Source of the DNA: an uncultured Alistipes sp.
Lineage (GTDB): Bacteria; Bacteroidota; Bacteroidia; Bacteroidales; Rikenellaceae
Direction of reading: 5' to 3'
Length of the DNA stretch: 59,476 bases
Assembly: GCA_944323075.1 (NCBI GenBank)
Contig: CALURC010000009.1
Span: 1-59,476, forward strand
The notes beneath the pieces were generated by a model, which had not been told where the DNA came from, ran no database searches, and saw only the letters and a program-made list of their open reading frames with translations. Each line of letters begins with the position of its first letter. The first letter of the stretch is position 1. Made by a program: the position numbers and the translations under genes. Shown one piece after another: positions 46,220 through 54,188 of the stretch.

Positions 46220-47506
46220 ATGGCCTTAAAAGAGTGCGAATGTAACCAGACCAGAGGCTGCAAGCCGGAGACGGAAGCAAAATACCGCCCGGCTTTTGAG
46301 CTATATACCGCCACAGACCTCTCCATTGCCGAGATTTGCCGACAGTGTGGGATTTCCATCAGCGGATTCTCCCGTTATATCGGTATCTACCATCGGCATC
46401 TGATGCTGGAACGCAACGGCATCAAGTGCAGCCGGGAGGAAGCGGACGGCATCAAGATGAACCAGCGGCGTGGACAACGACCAGAGACCCATGCCAAATA
46501 CAAGGAGGCTATCGCGGCGTGTGACAGCATGGACTATATAGAGTACAACGTATCGCAGATAGCCCGTGAGTTCGGATTGAGCGGTACGAACCTTGGCCGC
46601 CAGTTGCGCACGCACTATCCCGAAGTGCTGGAGTTCCGCGAAAGGGCACGGCAACGGCTGGGGCTGGATGACGGCCTGCCGCGCGGCACGCGCCCGTGGT
46701 GCAAGGAACAGTATGCCGAAGCGGTGGGGCTGCTGCAAGCTGACCGTTATGTCACGGTGCAGGAAGCCGCCGAGCGGTGCAATGTTTCCTACTCCGGATT
46801 GGAGCAACACTTGATATTCTACCACAAGGAACTGGTCGGAAACCGTATCAAGATACGCGAACAGGCCACTAGACAGCAACGTAGGGGCAAGATAACGGGA
46901 CGCGGTACCCTTCACGCCCCGAAGCCCGAAACGATAGAAGTGTATGCCGAAGCCCTCCACCTCTACCGTACCACCCCGATGTCTGTCCGAAAAATAGCCA
47001 AGCAGACCGGCGTGTCGCTAAGAGGTCTCTACGACTACCTGCAAACCTGGTACAAGGATTTGGTCTGTGAACGGAAAGGCATCCCTTACGAGGAAGGCAA
47101 GCCAGTGGAGTGGTCATCCGTGCGAAGATACAATCCTGCCACCGCTGCCAAATATGCGGATGCTATTACCCGGCTGAAAGAAGGCGGGCTTTCTACGGCA
47201 AAGGTCGCCGCCGAGTTTGGTTTGCATCCTGAATGTTTCAGGCAATACCTGAAAGAGCATGAGCCGGAACTCTATGCCCGGCAAGGTATGGTCAAAACAG
47301 AAAGCGGTCGTTCTATGGCAAACCATAGCATGGGAAAATACAAGGAGGCTTTGCACCTTTATGCTACGACAACCAAAAGCGTGAAATCGCTGGCAAGACG
47401 ATTCGGGTTCAACGACTGCTCCTTCGGCCAGTTCATCAGAAGACATTTCCCCGAACTGCACGAACAACACCAAAAACTGGTGCAACAGACGAAAAAGACT
47501 GATTAA
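46220..47506 (+). CDS. Protein of six tandem helix-turn-helix units
   Basis: A 428-residue protein built from six units of about 65-75 residues, beginning near residues 17, 89, 159, 237, 307 and 370. Each has the form YxxAhxhh...S(V)xxIAxxxGhSxxxhxxYhxxxxxxL, for example SVRKIAKQTGVSLRGLYDYL (unit 4) and STAKVAAEFGLHPECFRQYL (unit 5). No signal peptide, so it is cytoplasmic. It starts 28 bases after the tip gene and is probably in the same transcript. Such an array could read an extended DNA site, so a regulator of the operon or an architectural protein of the inversion region is plausible; neither is shown by the sequence. Confidence 0.7.
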   Translation: MALKECECNQTRGCKPETEAKYRPAFELYTATDLSIAEICRQCGISISGFSRYIGIYHRHLMLERNGIKCSREEADGIKMNQRRGQRPETHAKYKEAIAACDSMDYIEYNVSQIAREFGLSGTNLGRQLRTHYPEVLEFRERARQRLGLDDGLPRGTRPWCKEQYAEAVGLLQADRYVTVQEAAERCNVSYSGLEQHLIFYHKELVGNRIKIREQATRQQRRGKITGRGTLHAPKPETIEVYAEALHLYRTTPMSVRKIAKQTGVSLRGLYDYLQTWYKDLVCERKGIPYEEGKPVEWSSVRRYNPATAAKYADAITRLKEGGLSTAKVAAEFGLHPECFRQYLKEHEPELYARQGMVKTESGRSMANHSMGKYKEALHLYATTTKSVKSLARRFGFNDCSFGQFIRRHFPELHEQHQKLVQQTKKTD

Positions 47507-47547
47507 GTTCACACTATGCTGATACGTTCTTTGGGAGCCAAACCGGA

Positions 47548-48492
47548 CTAAAGTTGAATCCTGTTGATGAGTTCTATTGCCGTAATGTCACGCATGAGGG
47601 TGAACCCGAACCATTTTCTGCCCAAATCCTTGATTGAAGCCCCTATGTGGTACACTTCATTGTCTATGAGCAGAAACCGGTCGTGTGCCTTGTTGAATCG
47701 CTTTACCTCGATAAGCGGATATTGGGCGTTGTGGCGGTCAACATCAAGTTGGAACTGGTTGCTGACACGCTGCGTGTAGATAGTGGCTGATACTCCTTCC
47801 TTTCTTTTATCAAGCAAAGTCAGCACGGTATCATCCGCATAATTGTCAATCAGCACAACGGACTGTTCAGCCTTCCGAATTAAATCAGACACGAAACGGT
47901 AAGCGTCAAACACCTGCCCGTCATAGAAGATGCCCTGCACAGGAGGAACGTCGGCATCCAAACGCTTGAAAACCTCGTCGATGCGTCTGTCGGTCACTTC
48001 CTGATGCTGTTTCATTTCCAGTTGGTGATACTCTATAGTCTCAAGCCTTTGGAATAATTGGGCATTGGTCGCAATAAAGCGGCGCATGGACACAAAGGCT
48101 CTCATAATGCGAATATTGGCTTCAATGGCTGTTTGGGAACGAAGTACACTACTAAGCATGGCGACACCATTTTCGGTAAATGCGTATGGTAATTTTCTCG
48201 CTCCCATAGTGATGGATTTGGATGTCGCAAATTGCGACTTCCATTCTTCAAACTCTTCTTTGGTAAGTTGAAACATGAAATCATCAGGAAAACGTTCGAT
48301 ATTTCGCTTTACCTGCTCGTTCAGACGTTTGGTTTCCACTCCATATATTGCTGACAAATCCCTATCAAGCATAACCTGTTTCCCTCTGATTATTCTAATC
48401 ATCGGTTGAATGTTGGTTACTTCGGGCAACTGGTCGCAATTTATGACCGATTCGTTTGCTATGCCGTTTGTATTTTCCCTTTCTTTCGCCAT
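47548..48492 (-). CDS. ORF6N-domain protein with PLD-like C-terminus
   Basis: A 314-residue protein. Residues about 30-115 form an ORF6N domain (MIRIIRGKQVMLDRDLSAIY, then RNIERFPDDFMFQLTKEEF), and the middle is helical. The C-terminal part (SVVLIDNYADDTVLTLL, HDRFLLIDNEVYHIGASIKD) resembles a phospholipase-D-like fold, but the HxK motif is replaced by HDR. It lies 9 bases downstream of the XRE gene on the minus strand at the right end of the element. This could be a toxin-antitoxin-like or phage-type regulatory pair; catalytic activity is doubtful without the lysine. Confidence 0.75.
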   Translation of the reverse strand: MAKERENTNGIANESVINCDQLPEVTNIQPMIRIIRGKQVMLDRDLSAIYGVETKRLNEQVKRNIERFPDDFMFQLTKEEFEEWKSQFATSKSITMGARKLPYAFTENGVAMLSSVLRSQTAIEANIRIMRAFVSMRRFIATNAQLFQRLETIEYHQLEMKQHQEVTDRRIDEVFKRLDADVPPVQGIFYDGQVFDAYRFVSDLIRKAEQSVVLIDNYADDTVLTLLDKRKEGVSATIYTQRVSNQFQLDVDRHNAQYPLIEVKRFNKAHDRFLLIDNEVYHIGASIKDLGRKWFGFTLMRDITAIELINRIQL

Positions 48493-48501
48493 TGTCCTGC
48501 T

Positions 48502-48804
48502 TTATTGCTCGTTTTCGTTCAGACCTTTGATAATTTCGATACTCAATGTGTTTTCTATTTTGCAAATGGTTTCCAATGACATATTCTTTTGTCCTTTCAG
48601 CATCTTGGATATATATTGCTGAGTGCAGTTCATCTTTTCGGCAAGCATTTTCTGTGTCAAACCAAGTTCAGACATCCGCTTTGACATGAGGACGGCAATA
48701 GCCCGTGAGTATTGCGTCCAATCCCTTTTATCCTGCCCTGATTTGACAGTCTGCGATTCAGTCTCCAAAATTCCACAAGGCATCTTGTATGTCACTGTAT
48801 TCAT
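48502..48804 (-). CDS. XRE-family regulator
   Basis: A 100-residue protein with an HTH at about residues 45-95 (MSELGLTQKMLAEKMNCTQQ, YISKMLKGQKNMSLETICKI). Its own promoter has TACCTTTG at 48834-48841 with a TTG 21 bases upstream. With the ORF6N gene it forms a two-gene unit that is oriented opposite to the rest of the element. Confidence 0.8.
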   Translation of the reverse strand: MNTVTYKMPCGILETESQTVKSGQDKRDWTQYSRAIAVLMSKRMSELGLTQKMLAEKMNCTQQYISKMLKGQKNMSLETICKIENTLSIEIIKGLNENEQ

Positions 48805-48833
48805 TGAAACGATTACATTGCTTAATTCAGTTG

Positions 48834-48865
48834 CAAAGGTAGCACAAATATTTGAAATTGCACAA
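48834..48865 (-). promoter_or_regulatory. Promoter of the XRE/ORF6N pair
   Basis: Leftward TTG (48863-48865), 21 bases, TACCTTTG (48834-48841), 30 bases before the XRE start. Confidence 0.6.
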
Positions 48866-49095
48866 CTTCCGGGTTGTTGTTCCGTGGAAAGAAACGAAAT
48901 GCCATGCCTAAATCAAAAATTTAGGGAAGTAGAGACTTGTCGCCTTCCCATTCATAATGGTAATGAACTTCCATGCTGTTGATTCCTATCTTCTACCATA
49001 AGAACAACGTTTCTCTATTTATTTGTTGTGAATTTGTTGCGCATAGATTATATATCTACTTGTTATGGTTGATTATCAATATATTAATGTTTTTG
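48866..49095. other. Right end of the element, non-coding
   Basis: No gene. AT-rich; holds the right copy of the 21-base arm-site candidate (49021-49041) and a TTGATTATCAAT motif near 49072-49083, then the attachment core. Confidence 0.5.
49021..49041 (+). repeat. Candidate integrase arm-type site, right end
   Basis: Two ATTTGTTG-type units spaced as in the left copy (26937-26957), 18 of 21 bases identical, same orientation. Confidence 0.5.
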
Positions 49096-49101
49096 CAAAA
49101 T
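49096..49101. repeat. attR core candidate
   Basis: CAAAAT, identical to 26781-26786. On the minus strand the receptor N-terminal frame ends two codons before or at this repeat in TGA. Confidence 0.6.
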
Positions 49102-50564
49102 CAATTGGTTTGAGTAGCATAATTGCAGCCGTCGACTCTAAGTCCGGCAGATGCTGTAAAACGGTTGTTCGATGATTTATAATCGGCTCCGACAAATATA
49201 CCCCAGCCGAAAATTCCGAGCTCAGTACTATAATCCGAGAAGTCGGCCTTTTCGGTATATATGCGTTGAAGTGTCCGATTTGTGTAGTGTGAGTAGGAGG
49301 CTTCGAGACCTTCGCGAAGTGTCCATCGTCCCAGGTATGAACGATTTTCGGCGCGTAAAGAGGTTTTTTGTTCTACGGCACGCAGTCGAAGCATGAGGTT
49401 GTCTTCCGATGAAGCGTCGTTGTTTATGTATTTGATATTCCTGTTGTTCAGGTAATTGTGGCTAATGGTCACACTTTGTGTGTGTTTCCCTGCATAATGT
49501 TTGTATGCGGCACCTACGGTAAATGTCTCTTGTTTTAAATGGGGAAGGTAGCTGAGCAGGTATTCGTTCTCTTCACCTTTTTCGTCGGTATTCAGCTTCA
49601 TGTCATCGATGCCGACCAATCCTAAAACAATCAGTTCGTCGTGTTGGGAGAGTTCGGTTTTGATTTTGAACTGCCCGTCAATGTAATTGGGGAGGAAGGG
49701 AAGTCCTAACATTTTGAAGAGAAACTGGAGATAGGATTGTCGGATAGAGAAAAGATAGGTGGTTTTTGGACTGAAATGGCCACTGCCGCTGAATGCAGCT
49801 TCGGAGGCTCCGAGTGTAGCCTTAAAAATCTGTTTTTCGGGGTCGCCGTCCTGAAGTTGGAAGTCGAGCACAGAGCTCAGTGCTCCGCCACGGTCGACCG
49901 GAAAGGCTCCTGTATAGAAGTTGATTTCACGAATCAGGTCGGCATTGACAATGCTGACCGGTCCTCCCGATGCTCCGAGTGTCGCAAAGTGGTTGATATT
50001 CGGGATTTCGATTCCGTCCATGAAAAAACGGTTTTCCGAAGGACCGCCGCCACGTACGATCAGGTCGTTGCGGTAGCCAATCGGGGAGAATGAAACGCCG
50101 GGATAGGAGCGAACGATTCGTGATATGTCTCGATTGGATCCCGGACTCTTTTCGATCTCCCTCAGACCGATGACGTTCATGCTGACGGGACTCTCTGTCG
50201 TACGGCGAAATGGAGAGGGTTTTACGGTTACGGCATCCAGCATCTGGAGGTCCTGCTCCATTTCGATGGTGATCGTTGGCGTGGATGCGGAGATAATATA
50301 CTCTGGGGTTGTCGTACTTTTATACCCCAAAAAAGTTGCCAATAACTGGGAAATGCCCGGGCGTACGTTGTTGATCTGAAAATATCCAGCTGTATCGGTT
50401 ACACCTCCTCGTTGTTCCTGTCCTACGACTACGACAGATGCGAAAGCGATGGGGGTTCTGTTTAATTTATCAATGACTCGTCCTCGGATGGTGTATCCTT
50501 CGGGTGCTGCATGCAACGTAAGAACTAAAATTGAGAGCAAAATGGTATTTATTGCATGTTTCAT
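49101..50564 (-). pseudogene. TonB-dependent receptor, N-terminal fragment
   Basis: 487 residues. Signal peptide (ending near LHAAPEG), a CarboxypepD_reg-like domain (YTIRGRVIDKLNRTPIAFAS, VTDTAGYFQINNVRPG), a plug domain (SPVSMNVIGLREIEKSPGS, DLIVRGGGPSENRFFMDGIE) and the first barrel strands. It ends at LRVDGCNYATQTN, exactly where the element begins. The remaining barrel is at 25871-26786. The complete protein would be about 790 residues, imported with TonB energy; the substrate is not evident. Without the last strands the product should fail to fold as a barrel. Confidence 0.85.
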
Positions 50565-50705
50565 GGTGTCGATAGGTTCGGTAGTGTATTACAAAAACAA
50601 GTTGGAGAGCAAAAACTTTTCCTTTCAGTTGTGGAAATATGGTAATAGTCTTTTTGTGCGAGTCAAAGGATCGGGTGTTGTATTCCTTTGACACATATTA
50701 TTTAA

Positions 50706-50713
50706 CAAAGGTA
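50706..50713 (-). promoter_or_regulatory. Possible -7 element of the receptor gene
   Basis: TACCTTTG on the minus strand, 142 bases upstream of the receptor start; no good -33 element at the usual spacing. Confidence 0.4.
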
Positions 50714-50757
50714 GATATTTCTACGGTAAAAGAAAAAATAAATTTTTAATTGATAAT

Positions 50758-50788
50758 TTTGTTTATTTGATAATAAATATTATCTTTG
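50758..50788 (+). promoter_or_regulatory. Promoter of the Fur-family regulator
   Basis: TTTG (50758-50761), 19 bases, TATCTTTG (50781-50788), 19 bases before the ATG. Close to the full Bacteroidales consensus. The AT-rich palindrome-like TTTGATAATAAATATTATC around it could be a Fur/PerR operator for autoregulation. Confidence 0.65.
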
Positions 50789-50807
50789 TATTCGAAAGAG
50801 ATGATTA

Positions 50808-51233
50808 ATGGAACGGATAAAACAATTACTTCAAGGAAAGGGGTTGAAGGTGACTACGCAACGGATTATCGTATATCAGGTGATGGAACGTTTCCGTCAT
50901 GCGACAGCCGACGGTGTGGCGAAGGAGGTCAGGGCTATTGTGCCGACCATAACCGTAGCAACGGTGTATCATATATTGGAGTCGTTGTGTCAGGTAGGTT
51001 TGATCAGTCGGTTGGATACTCGGGATGGGAAGATCGGGTATGATATTACGGCAAAGACGCATCACCATCTGTTTGATGGTCGAGTAGGTAGGATTGAAGA
51101 CTATAACGATGCCGGATTGACACAGGTTGTTCGGGAGTATTTCGCGACACATCCCGTTTCCGGATTTTCGGTCGACAACATCACAATCTGGATTGACGGA
51201 AAATTCGACGAGAAAAACTCGTCAGAGACATAA
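50808..51233 (+). CDS. Fur-family (PerR-like) metalloregulator
   Basis: A 141-residue protein with the Fur winged helix (LKVTTQRIIVYQVMERF, TVATVYHILESLCQVGLI) and the metal-binding HHHLFDGRVGRIEDY segment. The CxxC pair that binds structural zinc in most Fur/PerR proteins is absent; only one cysteine is present. The rubrerythrin gene follows 38 bases later, so it probably controls peroxide defence. PerR versus Fur cannot be decided by eye, but context favours PerR. Confidence 0.85.
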   Translation: MERIKQLLQGKGLKVTTQRIIVYQVMERFRHATADGVAKEVRAIVPTITVATVYHILESLCQVGLISRLDTRDGKIGYDITAKTHHHLFDGRVGRIEDYNDAGLTQVVREYFATHPVSGFSVDNITIWIDGKFDEKNSSET

Positions 51234-51271
51234 CAATTCATTTTACTTATTAAACCAAAGGAGGATCAATT

Positions 51272-51814
51272 ATGGCTGACTTGAAAGGAACAAAGACGGA
51301 ACAGAACTTGAAAACGGCTTTTGCCGGTGAATCGGAAGCTCGTAACAAATACACGTACTACGCTTCAAAAGCTAAAAAAGAGGGGTTTGTGCAGATTTCT
51401 AACATCTTTGCAGAAACTGCAGCAAACGAAAAAGAGCATGCGGAACTGTGGTTTAAACTGTTGCATGGAGATACCATTCCCGATACAGCAACCAACTTGC
51501 TGGATGCGGCTAACGGCGAAAACTACGAATGGACCGATATGTATGCACGCTTTGCTAAAGAGGCTCGCGAGGAGGGCTTTACAAAAATTGCAATCCTGTT
51601 TGAAAAAGTGGGTGAAATCGAAAAAGAACATGAGGCCCGTTACCGTAAATTGTTGGCTAACGTAGAGGGCGGACTGGTGTTCTCACGTGATGGTGATTGC
51701 GTATGGCAATGCTCGAATTGCGGACATATTATGATCGGGAAAAAAGCTCCTGAAGTGTGCCCGGTGTGCGCACATCCTCAAGCGTATTTCCAACTTAAAG
51801 CGGAAAACTATTAA
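51272..51814 (+). CDS. rbr: Rubrerythrin
   Basis: A 180-residue cytoplasmic protein. The N-terminal ferritin-like four-helix bundle carries the diiron glutamates ([32 protein letters not shown]), and the C-terminal rubredoxin domain has CSNCGH and CPVCAHP. It reduces hydrogen peroxide with electrons from NADH-dependent reductases in anaerobes. A strong Shine-Dalgarno (AGGAGG) precedes the ATG. Likely controlled by the PerR-like gene upstream. Confidence 0.95.
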   Translation: MADLKGTKTEQNLKTAFAGESEARNKYTYYASKAKKEGFVQISNIFAETAANEKEHAELWFKLLHGDTIPDTATNLLDAANGENYEWTDMYARFAKEAREEGFTKIAILFEKVGEIEKEHEARYRKLLANVEGGLVFSRDGDCVWQCSNCGHIMIGKKAPEVCPVCAHPQAYFQLKAENY

Positions 51815-51834
51815 TGTCGTATTCTCGATACAAC

Positions 51835-51871
51835 AAGGAGCGGCCCTCATGTGGTCGCTCCTTTTGTTTTT
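51835..51871 (+). terminator. Rho-independent terminator after rubrerythrin
   Basis: AAGGAGCG (51835-51842) pairs with CGCTCCTT (51856-51863), followed by a T-rich tract. Confidence 0.8.
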
Positions 51872-51959
51872 ACACGAAAGCAACCAGAACGGCCGACGTT
51901 GCCGCTACGATCAAAATAAGCAATGTAAATCTGAGCATGGTGGTTTGTTGTTGATTCAT
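51870..51959 (-). CDS. Possible 29-residue membrane peptide
   Basis: The frame reads MNQQQTTMLRFTLLILIVAA, ending VLVAFV: a short polar head and a single hydrophobic segment. It starts 47 bases downstream of the MFS gene on the same strand and its stop codon touches the T-tract of the terminator. Composition is that of a genuine single-pass membrane peptide, but there is no homology evidence. Confidence 0.35.
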   Translation of the reverse strand: MNQQQTTMLRFTLLILIVAATSAVLVAFV

Positions 51960-52006
51960 AAACAATGATGCAGCAGTCGTGCCAAATGTCGGTGATCTGC
52001 TTGTAT

Positions 52007-53437
52007 TTATTCGTCTAAATTGTGGTGTTTTTTGATTCGGACCGACATGCCGGCATGCAGAGGCAACCGGGTGTATCCGACCAGATGAATGATTCCGATG
52101 ATCGCAACTACGATGAATGATAAACTGAAATCGGGTACAGTAAATTTTCCGATTGTGTCGTGGTGTAATAGGGCAGAGAAATGGAGTGCAACGGCTCCGA
52201 TGGCTACGCCCATACCGATCGACATCTGTTGTATGGTGCTATACAGTGTATTGGCCGAAGTCATTTGTGGTTGTGGAATATCCGCAAAGGCCAATGCGGT
52301 CAGGGTACTGAACTGTAGAGATCGCGACATACCAGTAACAAACAGTACGAGCAGAATCATCCAGACGGGGGTATCCGGCGTAAGCCATGCCGTGAAGAAA
52401 AGGAACAGAGCAGAGAGGACTCCGTTTACGATCAGCACCCGACGGAAAGGGTAATGGCGTATGATCCATACCGTAGCGGATTTCATAACAAGGTTTCCAA
52501 CCATAGTAGCCAGGAAAAGTGAACCGGCTTCAAATGGTGAGAGGCCGAAACCCTCCTGCAACATCAACGGCAACAGGTAAGGAAATACTCCTATCAACAT
52601 GCGAGATATTGACCCTACAAGTATTGTGATACGGTAAGTTTTGATTTTCATGATCGAATAATCGATCAACGGAGTGGTTGTCCGAGCAGAATCTTTAACG
52701 TTGATGCGCAGTACGACGAGACTCAGAAAGATCAAAACGACAGGCACCCAAAGGGCGACGGAGGGTTTGCTGAAGAGTTCGACACCATACATGAATCCGG
52801 TGAGCGACACCCCGCTCAGTATGAATCCACGAAAATCGAAACGAGGCGGTGTCCTGAACTCAGCCCGGTCTTTCGGGATATAGTGCCAGGCCGCAAGAAT
52901 ACAGACGATACTAATGGGAACATTCAGGTAGAAAATCCATCTCCACGACCAATAGGTCGTCAAGTAACCGCCTATTAACGGTCCGACAATGGGGGCAACC
53001 AAAGCCGGCATGGTAATGTAATTCATTACGGTCGGCAGGTCCTCTTTCGGGGCGGTCTTAAGTACGGCAAGGCGGCCGACGGGTGACATCATGGCTCCTG
53101 CCATCCCTTGCATGATACGGTATATGACAAACTGTATGAGCGTTTGCGATGTTCCGCACAGAATAGACGAAAAAATAAAGAAAGCAATGGCTGAGCAGAA
53201 TACAATCCGGGTGCCGAAGCGGTCGGCAATCCAGCCGCTGGCAGGAATGAAGATAGCCAGAGCGATCATGTATGAGGTGACACCCGAACTGAGTCGGACA
53301 ACGTCCGTTCCGAAGCTTTCGGCCATAGCCGGAAGAGCTGTGTTTACGGCCGTGGTGTCGAGGAATTGCATGAAAAACGCAATGGCTACGACCAAAGATA
53401 CGGCGATGGGACGTTTCGAAGCGGTTGTCTGTGTCAT
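52007..53437 (-). CDS. MFS exporter, DHA2 (EmrB/QacA) type
   Basis: A 476-residue inner-membrane protein with about 14 hydrophobic segments. Visible motifs are LDTTAVNTALPAMAESFG in helix 1, motif A GWIADRFGTR and motif C GPLIGGY. Members export drugs or toxic metabolites using the proton gradient. No membrane-fusion (EmrA) gene or regulator accompanies it, so it may act alone. A 16-bp perfect palindrome lies 67 bases upstream. Confidence 0.9.
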   Translation of the reverse strand: MTQTTASKRPIAVSLVVAIAFFMQFLDTTAVNTALPAMAESFGTDVVRLSSGVTSYMIALAIFIPASGWIADRFGTRIVFCSAIAFFIFSSILCGTSQTLIQFVIYRIMQGMAGAMMSPVGRLAVLKTAPKEDLPTVMNYITMPALVAPIVGPLIGGYLTTYWSWRWIFYLNVPISIVCILAAWHYIPKDRAEFRTPPRFDFRGFILSGVSLTGFMYGVELFSKPSVALWVPVVLIFLSLVVLRINVKDSARTTTPLIDYSIMKIKTYRITILVGSISRMLIGVFPYLLPLMLQEGFGLSPFEAGSLFLATMVGNLVMKSATVWIIRHYPFRRVLIVNGVLSALFLFFTAWLTPDTPVWMILLVLFVTGMSRSLQFSTLTALAFADIPQPQMTSANTLYSTIQQMSIGMGVAIGAVALHFSALLHHDTIGKFTVPDFSLSFIVVAIIGIIHLVGYTRLPLHAGMSVRIKKHHNLDE

Positions 53438-53503
53438 ACTTCCTGCAAAGTAACTACATTTTAAAGAATTTTGAAAATGAGGTTTTGTATCTACTCCTAA
53501 CGA

Positions 53504-53535
53504 ACGGATGCCGTGAAATATTTCACGGCATCCGT
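53504..53535. repeat. Perfect 32-base palindrome between MFS and ridA-like genes
   Basis: ACGGATGCCGTGAAAT immediately followed by its reverse complement. It could be the terminator of the RidA gene (78 bases after its stop) or an operator for the MFS gene. Confidence 0.7.
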
Positions 53536-53613
53536 CTTATGAGAAGAATGATTATTTGTGTTAGAATGGAATGTTATTTGAGAAGCGTGCGTTTGTTAAT
53601 ATATTGAATACCC

Positions 53614-53988
53614 TTACTTTTCGGCTATTACTTCAATTTCTACCTCAGCGTTTTTAGGTAATGCCGACACTTCGAAACAAGCTCTTGCTGGCATTTCCGT
53701 AGTGAAATAACGTGCATAGACTTCATTCATTGCCGCAAAATCAGACATGTTTTTCATCAATACGGTGGTCTTTACAACATGGTCGAACGTGTATCCGGCC
53801 GCCGACAGGATGGCACTGATATTGCGGAGCACCTGTTCGGTCTGTAACACGATACCTGAAGGCATCGTGCCGTTTTCGGGATCAACGGGAATTTGACCGG
53901 AAACATAGAGCCGCCCGTTTGTTTCGATAGCCTGGCTGTATGGGCCTATGGCTTGAGGTGCATTTGCAGTAGTAATGACTTTTTTCAT
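53614..53988 (-). CDS. RidA-family reactive imine deaminase
   Basis: A 124-residue protein of the YjgF/YER057c/UK114 fold: ITTANAPQAIGPYSQAIETN, LYVSGQIPVDPENG, and the catalytic arginine in PARACFEVSALPKNAEVEIE. It hydrolyses reactive enamines/imines released by PLP enzymes. Cytoplasmic, trimeric by family. Single gene with divergent META gene. Confidence 0.92.
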   Translation of the reverse strand: MKKVITTANAPQAIGPYSQAIETNGRLYVSGQIPVDPENGTMPSGIVLQTEQVLRNISAILSAAGYTFDHVVKTTVLMKNMSDFAAMNEVYARYFTTEMPARACFEVSALPKNAEVEIEVIAEK

Positions 53989-54029
53989 GATCAGGTTCGA
54001 TTGGATTTTCAGACCACAAAATTAATAAA

Positions 54030-54061
54030 TTGATGGCTTTGGAAAAATATTGTTAGCTTTG
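54030..54061 (+). promoter_or_regulatory. Promoter of the META/fructosamine-kinase pair
   Basis: TTG (54030-54032), 21 bases, TAGCTTTG (54054-54061), giving a leader of about 120 bases. Confidence 0.5.
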
Positions 54062-54188
54062 CTCCGTATTATATATAGAAGAGAAGCCGATATAAAAATG
54101 AATAATTTCAAGTGAACATTGCAACGATTTCTCTTGTAATAGCATCTTTATATCGGACGTTGAAATATAAAACCAAAATCGTTAGATT

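Larger units (their letters stand above)
26787..49101 (+). mobile_element. 22.3-kb mobilizable integrative element carrying phase-variable fimbriae
   Basis: The ends are defined by the two halves of one TonB-dependent receptor gene and a 6-bp direct repeat. Order from the left: two overlapping tyrosine recombinases, a membrane protein, an excisionase-like HTH, two small unknowns, an oriT-like region, a MobC-like protein, a relaxase, a coiled-coil membrane protein, a third tyrosine recombinase with an invertible promoter, the fimbrial operon B, a six-unit HTH protein, and a minus-strand XRE/ORF6N pair at the right end. No type IV secretion genes, replication gene or insertion sequences are seen, so it should depend on a helper for transfer. 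Direct 21-base repeats near both ends (26937-26957 and 49021-49041) look like integrase arm sites. Confidence 0.8.
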
